Assembly (NCBI RefSeq): GCF_001889005.1
Contig: NZ_CP018153.1
Span: forward strand, 1,770,501-1,834,500
Length of the DNA stretch: 64,000 nt
DNA from: Christiangramia salexigens
GTDB taxonomy: Bacteria; Bacteroidota; Bacteroidia; Flavobacteriales; Flavobacteriaceae
Direction: 5' to 3'
Shown here: piece after piece, positions 54,529 to 62,347 of the stretch
Layout: every line of letters begins with the position of its first letter
Numbering within the stretch: position 1 is the stretch's first letter
Program-made: the position numbers and the translations under genes
The notes under the pieces: model-generated
Databases searched by the model: none
The model's input: only the letters and a program-made list of their open reading frames with translations
Told to the model about the DNA's origin: nothing

Positions 54529-55170
54529 TTATTCCTCTAAATCTCTGTTATTCCTTTTTAAGGCCAAACGATATTCTGCAAGGATTACCTTAACATCATC
54601 ATTCATTTTGTTATTCAACTCGGCTACCGAGCCCGAATCATAACCATAAAGTTTACCTTCATCTTCATCATCTCTACCTCTTAGATTAGCATCTTTATCT
54701 ACAATAAATACAAAAGGCGTATAATTATCGGAATTCAGTTTATGTGGAGTTTTAAAGCTTTTAAAAACCTCTTGAACTTCAGCTGGATCTCCATATGCTA
54801 TCTTCCATTTGGACGATTCACTGATCTTTTTAAACTCTTTTACATATTCCTCGGTTTCAGCCCGAGCCTCTTTCGGTAAAATTATTACAAACTGGAAATC
54901 ATTAAAATCATAATACTTCTCCAGGATCTTCTTATCCAAATTAAAGGTATTACCCTTAATCTTTTCAAGGTCACTTCCAAAGAAAGCAACAACACTAATA
55001 TGTTCTTTAAAGCTTATAATACTATCCGTATTGGTATCAAACTTCTTGATATCCTTTACATTTTCGGTGAGCACGGGTAGCTTTGCAAAATTGTTTTTTC
55101 CTGAAGCAAAAAATAGATATGCCGTAATGGGAAGTGCGAAGAGTATTCCAAGTACCAGAAATTTTTTCAT
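54529..55170 (-). CDS. SCO-like paralogue lacking all copper ligands
   Basis: 213 residues, membrane anchor (about 4-22), then a thioredoxin-fold pattern parallel to the adjacent SCO protein: VVAFFGSDLEKIK against VVEFFFTTCPTIC, and FVFIVDKDANLRGRDDE against MFVLVDKEGYIRSRDDK. The cysteine positions hold Leu68 and Lys72, the copper His is absent, and the protein has no cysteine at all. It therefore cannot act as a canonical copper chaperone. Conserved operon position (one base from SCO) suggests a structural or partner role in oxidase assembly. Confidence 0.78.
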   Translation of the reverse strand: MKKFLVLGILFALPITAYLFFASGKNNFAKLPVLTENVKDIKKFDTNTDSIISFKEHISVVAFFGSDLEKIKGNTFNLDKKILEKYYDFNDFQFVIILPKEARAETEEYVKEFKKISESSKWKIAYGDPAEVQEVFKSFKTPHKLNSDNYTPFVFIVDKDANLRGRDDEDEGKLYGYDSGSVAELNNKMNDDVKVILAEYRLALKRNNRDLEE

Positions 55171-55198
55171 CCTGAGAATCCTTTTTTAGAAGGGGCTA

Positions 55199-55234
55199 CA
55201 AAAATAAAAAGACGGTTTAAGATTACCGTCTTTT
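55199..55234 (-). terminator. Terminator after the subunit IV gene
   Basis: Ten-base stem AAAAGACGGT/ACCGTCTTTT with an eight-base loop, T run on the minus strand. The T run continues into TATTTTTG (55206-55199), a -7-like box 28 bases before the SCO-like gene. Confidence 0.8.
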
Positions 55235-55253
55235 ACTGTCTTTTTAACTTTTG

Positions 55254-55616
55254 TTAGAAGTCCCAGGCAACATGCCCGCTATCGTATACATCAAAGATGT
55301 AACCTCCTTCAGTAAGAAGGATAAAGACCAAATAACAAATTAAGAATATTGCCGTCCATACAATAGACCTTCTAAGACCTTTTGTCTCGTGTTCCAGGTG
55401 CATAAAGGACCAGGCAATGTAATATGCTTTATAAATAGTAAGGAGAATAAAGATCCAGTTTAATAGACGCATTCCAAGAAAGAATGTATCTGTTAAAAAA
55501 ACTGGTTTTATAATACCAAGAATAACTTCTACGATTGTTACTACTGAAAGTATCGCAAAAACATACCAGATTCTCTTAGTATTTGATTCGTGATGTCCTG
55601 TTGTATCGTGAGCCAT
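55254..55616 (-). CDS. Cytochrome c oxidase subunit IV family protein
   Basis: 120 residues with three membrane helices and IAWSFMHLEHETKGLRRSI, the signature of prokaryotic subunit IV. A small accessory subunit of the haem-copper oxidase. Follows the long subunit III gene by 16 bp. Confidence 0.9.
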   Translation of the reverse strand: MAHDTTGHHESNTKRIWYVFAILSVVTIVEVILGIIKPVFLTDTFFLGMRLLNWIFILLTIYKAYYIAWSFMHLEHETKGLRRSIVWTAIFLICYLVFILLTEGGYIFDVYDSGHVAWDF

Positions 55617-55632
55617 AACTTATATTTCAGAA

Positions 55633-56613
55633 TTAAACGAGGTAGAAAAATGTGAATACGAATACCCACACAAGGTCTACAAAGTGCCAGTATAGTCCAA
55701 CCTTCTCAACCATCTCATAGTTCTTACGCTTTTCATAAGTACCTATAATCACATTGAAAAAGATGATAATATTAATAATCACTCCAGAAAGCACGTGGAA
55801 TCCGTGGAATCCTGTGATAAAGAAGAAAAAGTCGGCGAATAATGGGTGTCCATATTCGTTTTGCTCAAGATTCGCTCCTTCAACAGTACCCACAGCTTCG
55901 GTATTAAGCTTTTGAAGAGATTCCTCACGGGAAAGAAGTGTTTTCTCTCCTTCTTCGGTTAACATCTGAGTTCTTATAAAAAGATTCTCATTCGCTTCGA
56001 AACCGGCTTTGATTTCATCCAACGTATAAGTTGGAAGACCTTCACCTTCATCGAACCATATACCATTTCTGCCTTCATGAGCAACTCGATCGCCTTCCAT
56101 TGGAACCGCGATTTCTGAAAGTCCCACCCTGTGGCCATCTGCGTCTACAAATTGAAGGATATTACCTCCTTTAGTAGTTACCGCACCATATTCACCACTA
56201 ATGAAGTTCTTCCACTCCCAGGCCTGAGACCCAAGGAAGATAAGACCTCCAATAATAGTAAGGAACATGTAAATAGTTACTTTTCCTTTTTTTAATTGAT
56301 GACCCGCATCCACGGCTAACACCATAGTTACAGATGAAAAGATCAGAATAAAGGTCATCAGGGCCACATAATACATAGGCGCATTCACCCCATGTAGAAA
56401 TGGAAAGTGATTGAATACCTCATCTGCGATTGGCCAGGAATCGATAAATTTAAATCTTGAAAAACCATAAGCGGCAAGGAATCCTGAGAATGTTAAAGCA
56501 TCAGATAAGATGAAGAACCACATCATCATCTTTCCGTAACTTGCTTTTAGCGGATCGTTACCTCCGCCCCAGGTTTTTCCTTCGGTGCCTGTTCTAACAA
56601 CAGTAGCCTCCAT
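55633..56613 (-). CDS. Cytochrome c oxidase subunit III, with large loop insertion
   Basis: 326 residues. Subunit III helices: first pair with MMMWFFILSDALTFSGFLAAYGF, and a last set with GFHGFHVLSGVI and WHFVDLVWVFVFTFFYLV. Between two helices (about 141-256) there is an inserted, charged, soluble segment of about 115 residues, not found in a standard ~190-200 residue subunit III such as the neighbouring gene product. Part of the aa3/caa3-type oxidase. Subunits I and II are not in the window. Confidence 0.93.
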   Translation of the reverse strand: MEATVVRTGTEGKTWGGGNDPLKASYGKMMMWFFILSDALTFSGFLAAYGFSRFKFIDSWPIADEVFNHFPFLHGVNAPMYYVALMTFILIFSSVTMVLAVDAGHQLKKGKVTIYMFLTIIGGLIFLGSQAWEWKNFISGEYGAVTTKGGNILQFVDADGHRVGLSEIAVPMEGDRVAHEGRNGIWFDEGEGLPTYTLDEIKAGFEANENLFIRTQMLTEEGEKTLLSREESLQKLNTEAVGTVEGANLEQNEYGHPLFADFFFFITGFHGFHVLSGVIINIIIFFNVIIGTYEKRKNYEMVEKVGLYWHFVDLVWVFVFTFFYLV

Positions 56614-56658
56614 AGAAGTGTTTTAATGTTAAAGGATGCGCAAAAATACGCAATTTTA

Positions 56659-57240
56659 TTATCTAAAGAAATATAAAAAGAAAATCAGGTAGAGCCACAA
56701 GAAATCCACGAAATGCCAGAAGGTTGCACCTAGCTCAAATCCAAGCATTTGACCCGGCCTGTAAGCTTGTTTAAAATGGTTATAAATTAACACCAAAAGT
56801 ACTATTATGCCTATCGCCAGATGGGCAAGATGCACTAATACCAGCACGTAGATGAACGAAGTGGTGATCGAACTTTCACTCCCTGTAAAATAATAACCTT
56901 CATTTATAATTTCCGAAAAACTATAAAATTGAAACACAACAAAAAGCACAGCCAGAATAAGCGTTCCCAGCATCAAAGCCGTGGCATTTTTCCTGTTCCC
57001 CGTTTTAATGTTTCTTTTACTAAGCGCTAGCGTAATACTACTAGCAATTATTACCAGCGTACTCCATAGAAAGGATACCGGTAACTCAAAATCGTTCAGC
57101 CAGTCTGGTCTGTTCTTACTCACCACATAAGCACTGGTTAAACCGGCAAAGGTCATCACCATACTTATGATCCCGAACCAGAGCATCATTTTCTTGGCCC
57201 TACCATGTTTCTTTTCGTCAGTTCCCTGAGTTAAATCCAT
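56659..57240 (-). CDS. Cytochrome c oxidase subunit III (compact form)
   Basis: 193 residues, five membrane helices, MMLWFGIISMVMTFAGLTSAYVV and WHFVDFLWLYLIFFLYFF at the end. It is a paralogue of the downstream 326-residue subunit III without the insertion. Two subunit III genes in tandem are usual in Flavobacteriia. Overlaps ctaB by 10 bases. Confidence 0.93.
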   Translation of the reverse strand: MDLTQGTDEKKHGRAKKMMLWFGIISMVMTFAGLTSAYVVSKNRPDWLNDFELPVSFLWSTLVIIASSITLALSKRNIKTGNRKNATALMLGTLILAVLFVVFQFYSFSEIINEGYYFTGSESSITTSFIYVLVLVHLAHLAIGIIVLLVLIYNHFKQAYRPGQMLGFELGATFWHFVDFLWLYLIFFLYFFR

Positions 57241-58133
57241 TGTCTGATAAATTTATCCAATACATATACAATTTGCAGCAAGGTGATATAAGACACACTT
57301 GCGAACATTAATTTTTTGGCAGCCTCTGCTGTCTTTTCTTTATATAACCTGACCGCATAGTAAAGCATTCCCATTCCTAAAAGGAAGATGATCACAGCCG
57401 AATATATAGTCAGATATAATTTTCCGGTCACTCCAAATGCAGGAATAAGCGACACCATTATTGTCCAGCAGGTATAAAGAATTACCTGAATTGCCGTTCC
57501 CCTGTCTCTTTTTCCGGTAGGCAACATAAAAAAGCCTCCTTTTTTATAATCATCATACAACCACCATCCAATTGCCCAAAAGTGCGGGAATTGCCAAAAG
57601 AACTGAATCATAAATAAAGTACCCGGCTCTATACTAAAGCTACCCGTTGCCGCTACCCATCCCAACATAAAAGGAATTGCACCAGGTATGGCACCAACAA
57701 AGACCGATAATGGAGTTATGGTCTTTAAAGGCGTATAGACACTTACATATAGAAATATACTTATGGCACCAAACATGGCGGTCTTTGGATTGATAATATA
57801 TAATACGATCAAGCCCAAAACCGTGAAAATGCTGGCAATAATAAATGCAGTTGTAACAGACATTCTTCCTGCCGGAAGCGGACGATTTTTCGTCCTGTCC
57901 ATCAAAGCATCGAGATTCCGTTCTATGATCTGGTTGTAGGCATTAGAAGCACCAACCATAAGATAGCCACCTATAGCCAGAAGCAGGACAGTGACAAAGT
58001 CTATTTGGTCTGCCCCTAAAAAATAGCCCGCAACAGAAGAGAAGACTACACTTATAGCCAACCTCATCTTGGTTATTTCCTTGAAATCTGTAAGAAGAGA
58101 TGGGGTGGAATTATGTACGCGCGTGCTGCTCAA
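57231..58133 (-). CDS. ctaB: Protohaem IX farnesyltransferase
   Basis: 300 residues from a TTG start (58133); an ATG further in would remove the first helix, and the TTG matches the family length. UbiA-type membrane prenyltransferase with the NAYNQIIERNLDALMDRTKNRPL Asp-rich motif (about 65-87) and a second DDYKKGGFFMLPT. It converts haem B to haem O for the oxidase. First gene of the oxidase cluster. Confidence 0.95.
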   Translation of the reverse strand: MSSTRVHNSTPSLLTDFKEITKMRLAISVVFSSVAGYFLGADQIDFVTVLLLAIGGYLMVGASNAYNQIIERNLDALMDRTKNRPLPAGRMSVTTAFIIASIFTVLGLIVLYIINPKTAMFGAISIFLYVSVYTPLKTITPLSVFVGAIPGAIPFMLGWVAATGSFSIEPGTLFMIQFFWQFPHFWAIGWWLYDDYKKGGFFMLPTGKRDRGTAIQVILYTCWTIMVSLIPAFGVTGKLYLTIYSAVIIFLLGMGMLYYAVRLYKEKTAEAAKKLMFASVSYITLLQIVYVLDKFIRQWI

Positions 58134-58155
58134 AAAAGCTTTTTTTTAACTTGCG

Positions 58156-58185
58156 CAAAGATACTTCTTAATTAGGTTTTAACAA
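58156..58185 (-). promoter_or_regulatory. Promoter of the ctaB oxidase cluster
   Basis: Minus strand TTG (58185-58183), 19-base spacer, TATCTTTG (58163-58156): full consensus, 22 bases before ctaB. A palindrome AAAAAAGCTTTTTT lies across the leader. Confidence 0.8.
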
Positions 58186-58221
58186 GGAAGGCAATGTGTT
58201 AATTTTCAGGTACAGAATTAC

Positions 58222-60348
58222 CTAATAATCGAAATACCAATTAAAGATATCGGTTCTTAATCCAAAATTCAACCAAACCGTAGAATTATCAAAATGCGTA
58301 GCCGTATCCACCTGCGTGCTGAAGTTCCTATAAATAAAGCTTCCGAATAATTTTAGGTTCGTTGTTGGGTTCACAATATAACCCGCCTCCACTTCAGAAA
58401 AGAACGAATTAACGGTATTCCCCTGCCCAATTTTAACACCAGATTCGAAGACCCTATCCTCTTCGGTTCTATAAATATCCTGTCCGTAATAGGTTTTAGC
58501 TCCTTCTCCTTCAAAGTCGAAGCCTCTTTCTCCATAGATCAACTTGGCACTACCGTACCAGCGATCTTTTTTATAACGCGCTATACCTAAGACTTCTCTA
58601 AAGTTAGCACCCCATAAATGTGCCATCGATTGGTTATTATGACCATAATTAAGCGTTATGGAGTTATGGGAATATGTATATGGACGCACCTGATTATACT
58701 CGGCCTGTAAATAAAGATTAGGCACATTGAATGCATCAAAATATTTTAATCCGGCCTGAAACCCAAGTTTGTTCTTCCAGCTTCCTTCACCACCAAATAC
58801 ATCACCAGAAGAGAACTCATCTATAAGCCATTGTCCATAAGAATATAACTTATCGCTGAATTTATACTTAGCCGTTAAACCTATAATAGCATTACCTCCA
58901 TCTGCACCTGTAGAAAATTCGATCGCTCGATAAAATATCACCGGATTCAGATAATTAATATCAAATCCACGGTTATTATCATTTTCCCAAATTACCGACT
59001 CAAAGAAACCAAGATTCAGCCTTTTGGTCACATTAAGACTCAAATAATGATTTGCCATATATTTAGTTCTGAAGGATCCTGAATTAGTTACAGCAGGCCT
59101 CACATCCCGTAGAGACATCCAGGTATTGGTATATTTCAGCTTCCAGAAAGTAGTATTCAGTTTTAAATAAGGATAAGGCGTTGGATTATCGCTCACAATA
59201 AGAGACCTATATCCATCTCCTATAAAATTATTCCCATGTCCAAATTGAATGTTTAAAAAGTCTGAAGGCGTGTAAGACAGATAACCTTCAGCCACAGGAT
59301 AATCATAACCATCGTTCATGAAAGTTTTCGCAATACCTCTCCCGGGCACAATAGCGGGGTCCCCTCCGGCTGGTCTAATAGATTCTGCAAACCGGTTATA
59401 ATAGGCCGCAAAACGACCCTGATTTTCATAAATAACTGAATAGAAATTCAGGTGTTTCCCCAAGCCACCCTGAATAATTGCTGCGCGGGTATTGTTATAG
59501 GTAAAATCCTGTGCTCTGTCTTCAAAATCCTTTCCTATTTGAAGATCGAAAGCTGCATCCAATGTAAACCAGTAATCATTGGTTTGAAATCTAATAAGAT
59601 GTTCATTCCATAATTTCCTGCCAGCCCAACTAGACCTATCCTGCAACATGGAATTTCGCTCTGCCTCAAAATCGTAGTATTTATTTACCTCGGCAAACAA
59701 GAAAGGTTTGGAAGCAGAATGGGAATTATTTCCAATTTTATTGATCGCCGCGTCAAACCGGCCATAAAATTCATGCGAAAGCGGAATATTTATCTGACTC
59801 TTATATCGTGGGCTCGTAAACTCATCAGACTTTATTCTGTCATATTCATCAAGAGAATTATCTCCAAGTTCACGCACATCCTCTTTTTCAACCTCTTTAA
59901 GCACGATCTCCTCCTCCTTTTCAACTTGCTGAATAATTGCTGTTTTCTGCAACGGGATTCTTACCGGCATTTTAAACTGCATATGTATGGGACGTCCATT
60001 ATATGTCGCAGGCCTGATGACAGGAAGCTCGGAAAACAACCTTTTTACTTCCTCTTTTAATTCATCATAAGCAGCATCCAGATATATCACCTGAAACCTT
60101 CCATCTTCATCAACTTCAAAAATTATGGTAATGGTACCTTTATAATTATCTTCTTTGATCTTTTCAGGAAGTTGAAAATTGGAATGAATAAAATTAATCA
60201 GCGTACTATTAAAACAGGTTTCCTGATCTTCATACTGAACGTTTTCACATTCCTCGAATTTAGGATAGAGTTCTGAGGCTGAGTTAGCATCCTGTGCGAT
60301 ACCGTGAAAACTTAAAAAAATAAATGGAAGAAGTAAGATATACTTCAT
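58222..60348 (-). CDS. Outer-membrane barrel protein with TonB-C-terminal-like N-domain (RemB-like candidate)
   Basis: 708 residues. Signal peptide (1-18). Residues about 30-137 resemble the TonB C-terminal domain of the next gene: FEECENVQ..QETC against FPGCENLSNNDQ..KC, and TITIIFEVDEDGRFQ against VIVQFRIDEKGNIG. The rest is a porin-like barrel with many aromatic strands and short turns, reminiscent of the capsule-assembly Wzi / gliding protein RemB group. A role in surface polysaccharide or motility is possible but only inferred. It is cut off from tonB by a terminator. Confidence 0.7.
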   Translation of the reverse strand: MKYILLLPFIFLSFHGIAQDANSASELYPKFEECENVQYEDQETCFNSTLINFIHSNFQLPEKIKEDNYKGTITIIFEVDEDGRFQVIYLDAAYDELKEEVKRLFSELPVIRPATYNGRPIHMQFKMPVRIPLQKTAIIQQVEKEEEIVLKEVEKEDVRELGDNSLDEYDRIKSDEFTSPRYKSQINIPLSHEFYGRFDAAINKIGNNSHSASKPFLFAEVNKYYDFEAERNSMLQDRSSWAGRKLWNEHLIRFQTNDYWFTLDAAFDLQIGKDFEDRAQDFTYNNTRAAIIQGGLGKHLNFYSVIYENQGRFAAYYNRFAESIRPAGGDPAIVPGRGIAKTFMNDGYDYPVAEGYLSYTPSDFLNIQFGHGNNFIGDGYRSLIVSDNPTPYPYLKLNTTFWKLKYTNTWMSLRDVRPAVTNSGSFRTKYMANHYLSLNVTKRLNLGFFESVIWENDNNRGFDINYLNPVIFYRAIEFSTGADGGNAIIGLTAKYKFSDKLYSYGQWLIDEFSSGDVFGGEGSWKNKLGFQAGLKYFDAFNVPNLYLQAEYNQVRPYTYSHNSITLNYGHNNQSMAHLWGANFREVLGIARYKKDRWYGSAKLIYGERGFDFEGEGAKTYYGQDIYRTEEDRVFESGVKIGQGNTVNSFFSEVEAGYIVNPTTNLKLFGSFIYRNFSTQVDTATHFDNSTVWLNFGLRTDIFNWYFDY

Positions 60349-60419
60349 ACGCTATAAGACCTATTGTTTACGAGTGTAATATACATTTTTTCCCCAAAGT
60401 CAAATTGCTTTAAAATAAA

Positions 60420-60443
60420 AAATCCCGGCAATAGCCGGGATTT
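60420..60443 (-). terminator. tonB terminator
   Basis: Ten-base perfect stem AAATCCCGGC/GCCGGGATTT with a four-base loop, then a T run on the minus strand. Confidence 0.88.
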
Positions 60444-60468
60444 AAATCTTATATCTAATTCTAAGTGA

Positions 60469-61191
60469 TTAGTCCTGTACTTTAAAGGCAATTGGAAGAG
60501 AGTACATAACCCCAACCGGCTTACCTCTTTGCTTACCTGGCTTCATTTTTGGCAAGCTATTGATCACTCTTGCAGCTTCCTGCTCAAGTCTAGGGTGTGG
60601 AGCACGTGCTCTTACCTGACCAATATTTCCTTTTTCATCAATTCTAAACTGAACGATCACACGGTTGATACCTGAAAGTCCAAGTTCAGCTCCAAGATCA
60701 GTATCGAATTCTTTATTCACATAGTTACTAATCTTCTCACTCATACATTTTTTACGCTGATCGTTGTTACTAAGGTTTTCACAACCTGGAAAGATCGGCA
60801 CATCTTCAATAACCGCAAATGGAACATCTTCTACTTCCTCCTCTACAGGAGCCTCAACAACCTCTTCAACTTCCACGATCTCATCAAGATTAGTTTCAGT
60901 AGACTGGATCTCATCTTCCTCAACTTCTTCCTCATCTTCAACAACCTCGATCACTTCCGGTGCCGGAGGTGGTGGTGGTGGCGGTGGAGGAGTATTTTGC
61001 ATTTCTGTAATAGGCACATCCTCTTCTTCAAGGGCGTCCATATTCACTTGTCCTATATCTATTTGCTCAGGATCATAAGTTTTCCACTCAATTCCTCGCC
61101 ATGTTAGAAATAGAACTACAATAAGACCAAGCTGCAGATACAAAGTTCTGTTTCTGTTCAAATCAGCTTTCGGGTTTTTCTTAGGTTCCAT
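60469..61191 (-). CDS. tonB: TonB-type energy transducer
   Basis: 240 residues. One membrane helix (about 17-34), a proline stretch (nine consecutive Pro) followed by a strongly acidic linker (many Glu/Asp, about 82-128) where classical TonB has Pro-Lys repeats, and the C-terminal TonB domain (about 133-240, VIVQFRIDEKGNIGQV, PKMKPGKQRGKPVGV). It passes proton-motive energy from ExbB/ExbD to outer-membrane receptors. ExbB/D are not in the window. Confidence 0.93.
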   Translation of the reverse strand: MEPKKNPKADLNRNRTLYLQLGLIVVLFLTWRGIEWKTYDPEQIDIGQVNMDALEEEDVPITEMQNTPPPPPPPPPAPEVIEVVEDEEEVEEDEIQSTETNLDEIVEVEEVVEAPVEEEVEDVPFAVIEDVPIFPGCENLSNNDQRKKCMSEKISNYVNKEFDTDLGAELGLSGINRVIVQFRIDEKGNIGQVRARAPHPRLEQEAARVINSLPKMKPGKQRGKPVGVMYSLPIAFKVQD

Positions 61192-61521
61192 AATGCTTTA
61201 TATTGTTAAGGGTTGCTAAAATAAAGATTTTTTCCAAAAAACTAAATTTATCTGAGATAATAAGTGATTAAAAACAGCCTGATCTTCTAAAGTGATCAGA
61301 ATCAATAAGAAAATTTAGAAATCTTATTTCCTCTCAACACTAAATCCTGGGATTGGACAAACTTTAATTAATAATCAAAAAACTTAATCTGTTCTTAAAA
61401 ATTAAGAAAACACGACTAAAATTAGATCACTTTCAATTTATTTAAAAAACCAGCGCAGATTTAAATCTTTTAAAACAAGATCCGTACCACTTTAACACTT
61501 AAGGTTTGATTCCTTATAAAA
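61192..61521. other. Non-coding gap upstream of tonB
   Basis: About 330 AT-rich bases between the VanZ-like gene and tonB, both on the minus strand. I see no open frame, tRNA or strong hairpin and no complete TTG/TAnnTTTG pair. It presumably contains the tonB promoter and the 3' end of the gcvH-vanZ message. Confidence 0.6.
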
Positions 61522-61917
61522 TTAGTGAATTCTGTGTCTTAAAGCCTTTAAATAAGGTGCAACTAACAGTAGAAACACCACTGCGATTATAACTCCTGTA
61601 GAATTTGCAAGAATATCCCACCAATCCGGATCCCGGTAGCTGGTCAAGATTCCCTGAAGCAATTCCATGATCATACCAAATACAAAACAGAGTAAGGCTA
61701 TCCTTATAAGATTAGACCTATACTTGTTAAAGTCATGGGACTTAAATACAAAAAAGAGTTTCCACAAAAGGACTAAAAGCAAATATGCTCCGGCATGGAG
61801 CATTTTGTCTGTTGGATTGAAACTACCTACACTTATTTTGCCTAACTGAACCAGAGAGAGCCAGGTTATGGCAACAGTATAGATTCCCGATAAGAATAAA
61901 AATATCTTAGCTACCAA
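61522..61917 (-). CDS. VanZ-like family membrane protein
   Basis: 131 residues, four membrane helices, with the VanZ-like pattern DKMLHAGAYLLLVLLW and GMIMELLQGILTSYRDPDWWDILANSTGV. Function unknown in most bacteria (VanZ itself affects teicoplanin sensitivity). The reading frame overlaps the gcvH 3' end by 11 bases, so the two are cotranscribed; this gcvH-vanZ order after sprA is common in Flavobacteriia. Confidence 0.88.
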   Translation of the reverse strand: MVAKIFLFLSGIYTVAITWLSLVQLGKISVGSFNPTDKMLHAGAYLLLVLLWKLFFVFKSHDFNKYRSNLIRIALLCFVFGMIMELLQGILTSYRDPDWWDILANSTGVIIAVVFLLLVAPYLKALRHRIH

Positions 61918-62287
61918 CTACTTCCTTGTATTCGTCTGCAGATAAAAGATCATCTACTTCAGAGGTATCGGTTAGTTTGATCTTGATCATCCAACCATCA
62001 CCATAAGGATCGTTGTTTACTTTTTCAGGCTCGTCTTCAAGACTATCATTAAATTCAACGATCTCTCCGGAAAGTGGCATAAAAAGATCTGATACGGTTT
62101 TTACAGCCTCTACAGTTCCAAACACCTCTTCTTTTTCAAGAGTCTCATCAAGGGTCTCTACCTCAACATATACTATATCTCCAAGTTCACCCTGGGCAAA
62201 ATCTGTTACTCCGATGGTTGCTATATCTCCATCTATTTTAACCCACTCGTGGTCTTTTGTGTATTTTAATTCTTGTGGAATATTCAT
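61907..62287 (-). CDS. gcvH: Glycine cleavage system H protein
   Basis: 126 residues. The lipoyl attachment lysine is Lys63 in GTVEAVKTVSDL; DHEWVKIDGDIATIGVTDFAQ opens the domain. It carries the aminomethyl intermediate in glycine cleavage. The P, T and L genes are not in the window. Confidence 0.97.
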   Translation of the reverse strand: MNIPQELKYTKDHEWVKIDGDIATIGVTDFAQGELGDIVYVEVETLDETLEKEEVFGTVEAVKTVSDLFMPLSGEIVEFNDSLEDEPEKVNNDPYGDGWMIKIKLTDTSEVDDLLSADEYKEVVGS

Positions 62288-62307
62288 AATTAAATTTTAT
62301 AAGTACG

Positions 62308-62337
62308 CAAAGTTAATTTTTTAGCGCAATTGTTCAA
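62308..62337 (-). promoter_or_regulatory. gcvH promoter
   Basis: Minus strand TTG (62337-62335), 19-base spacer, TAACTTTG (62315-62308), full consensus, between sprA and gcvH and 20 bases before the gcvH ATG. Confidence 0.78.
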
Positions 62338-62347
62338 ATAAGCTTAG

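Noticed and set aside
60764..61078. Ser/Thr/Gly-rich plus-strand reading frame
   Set aside because: Antisense of the acidic and proline-rich TonB linker.
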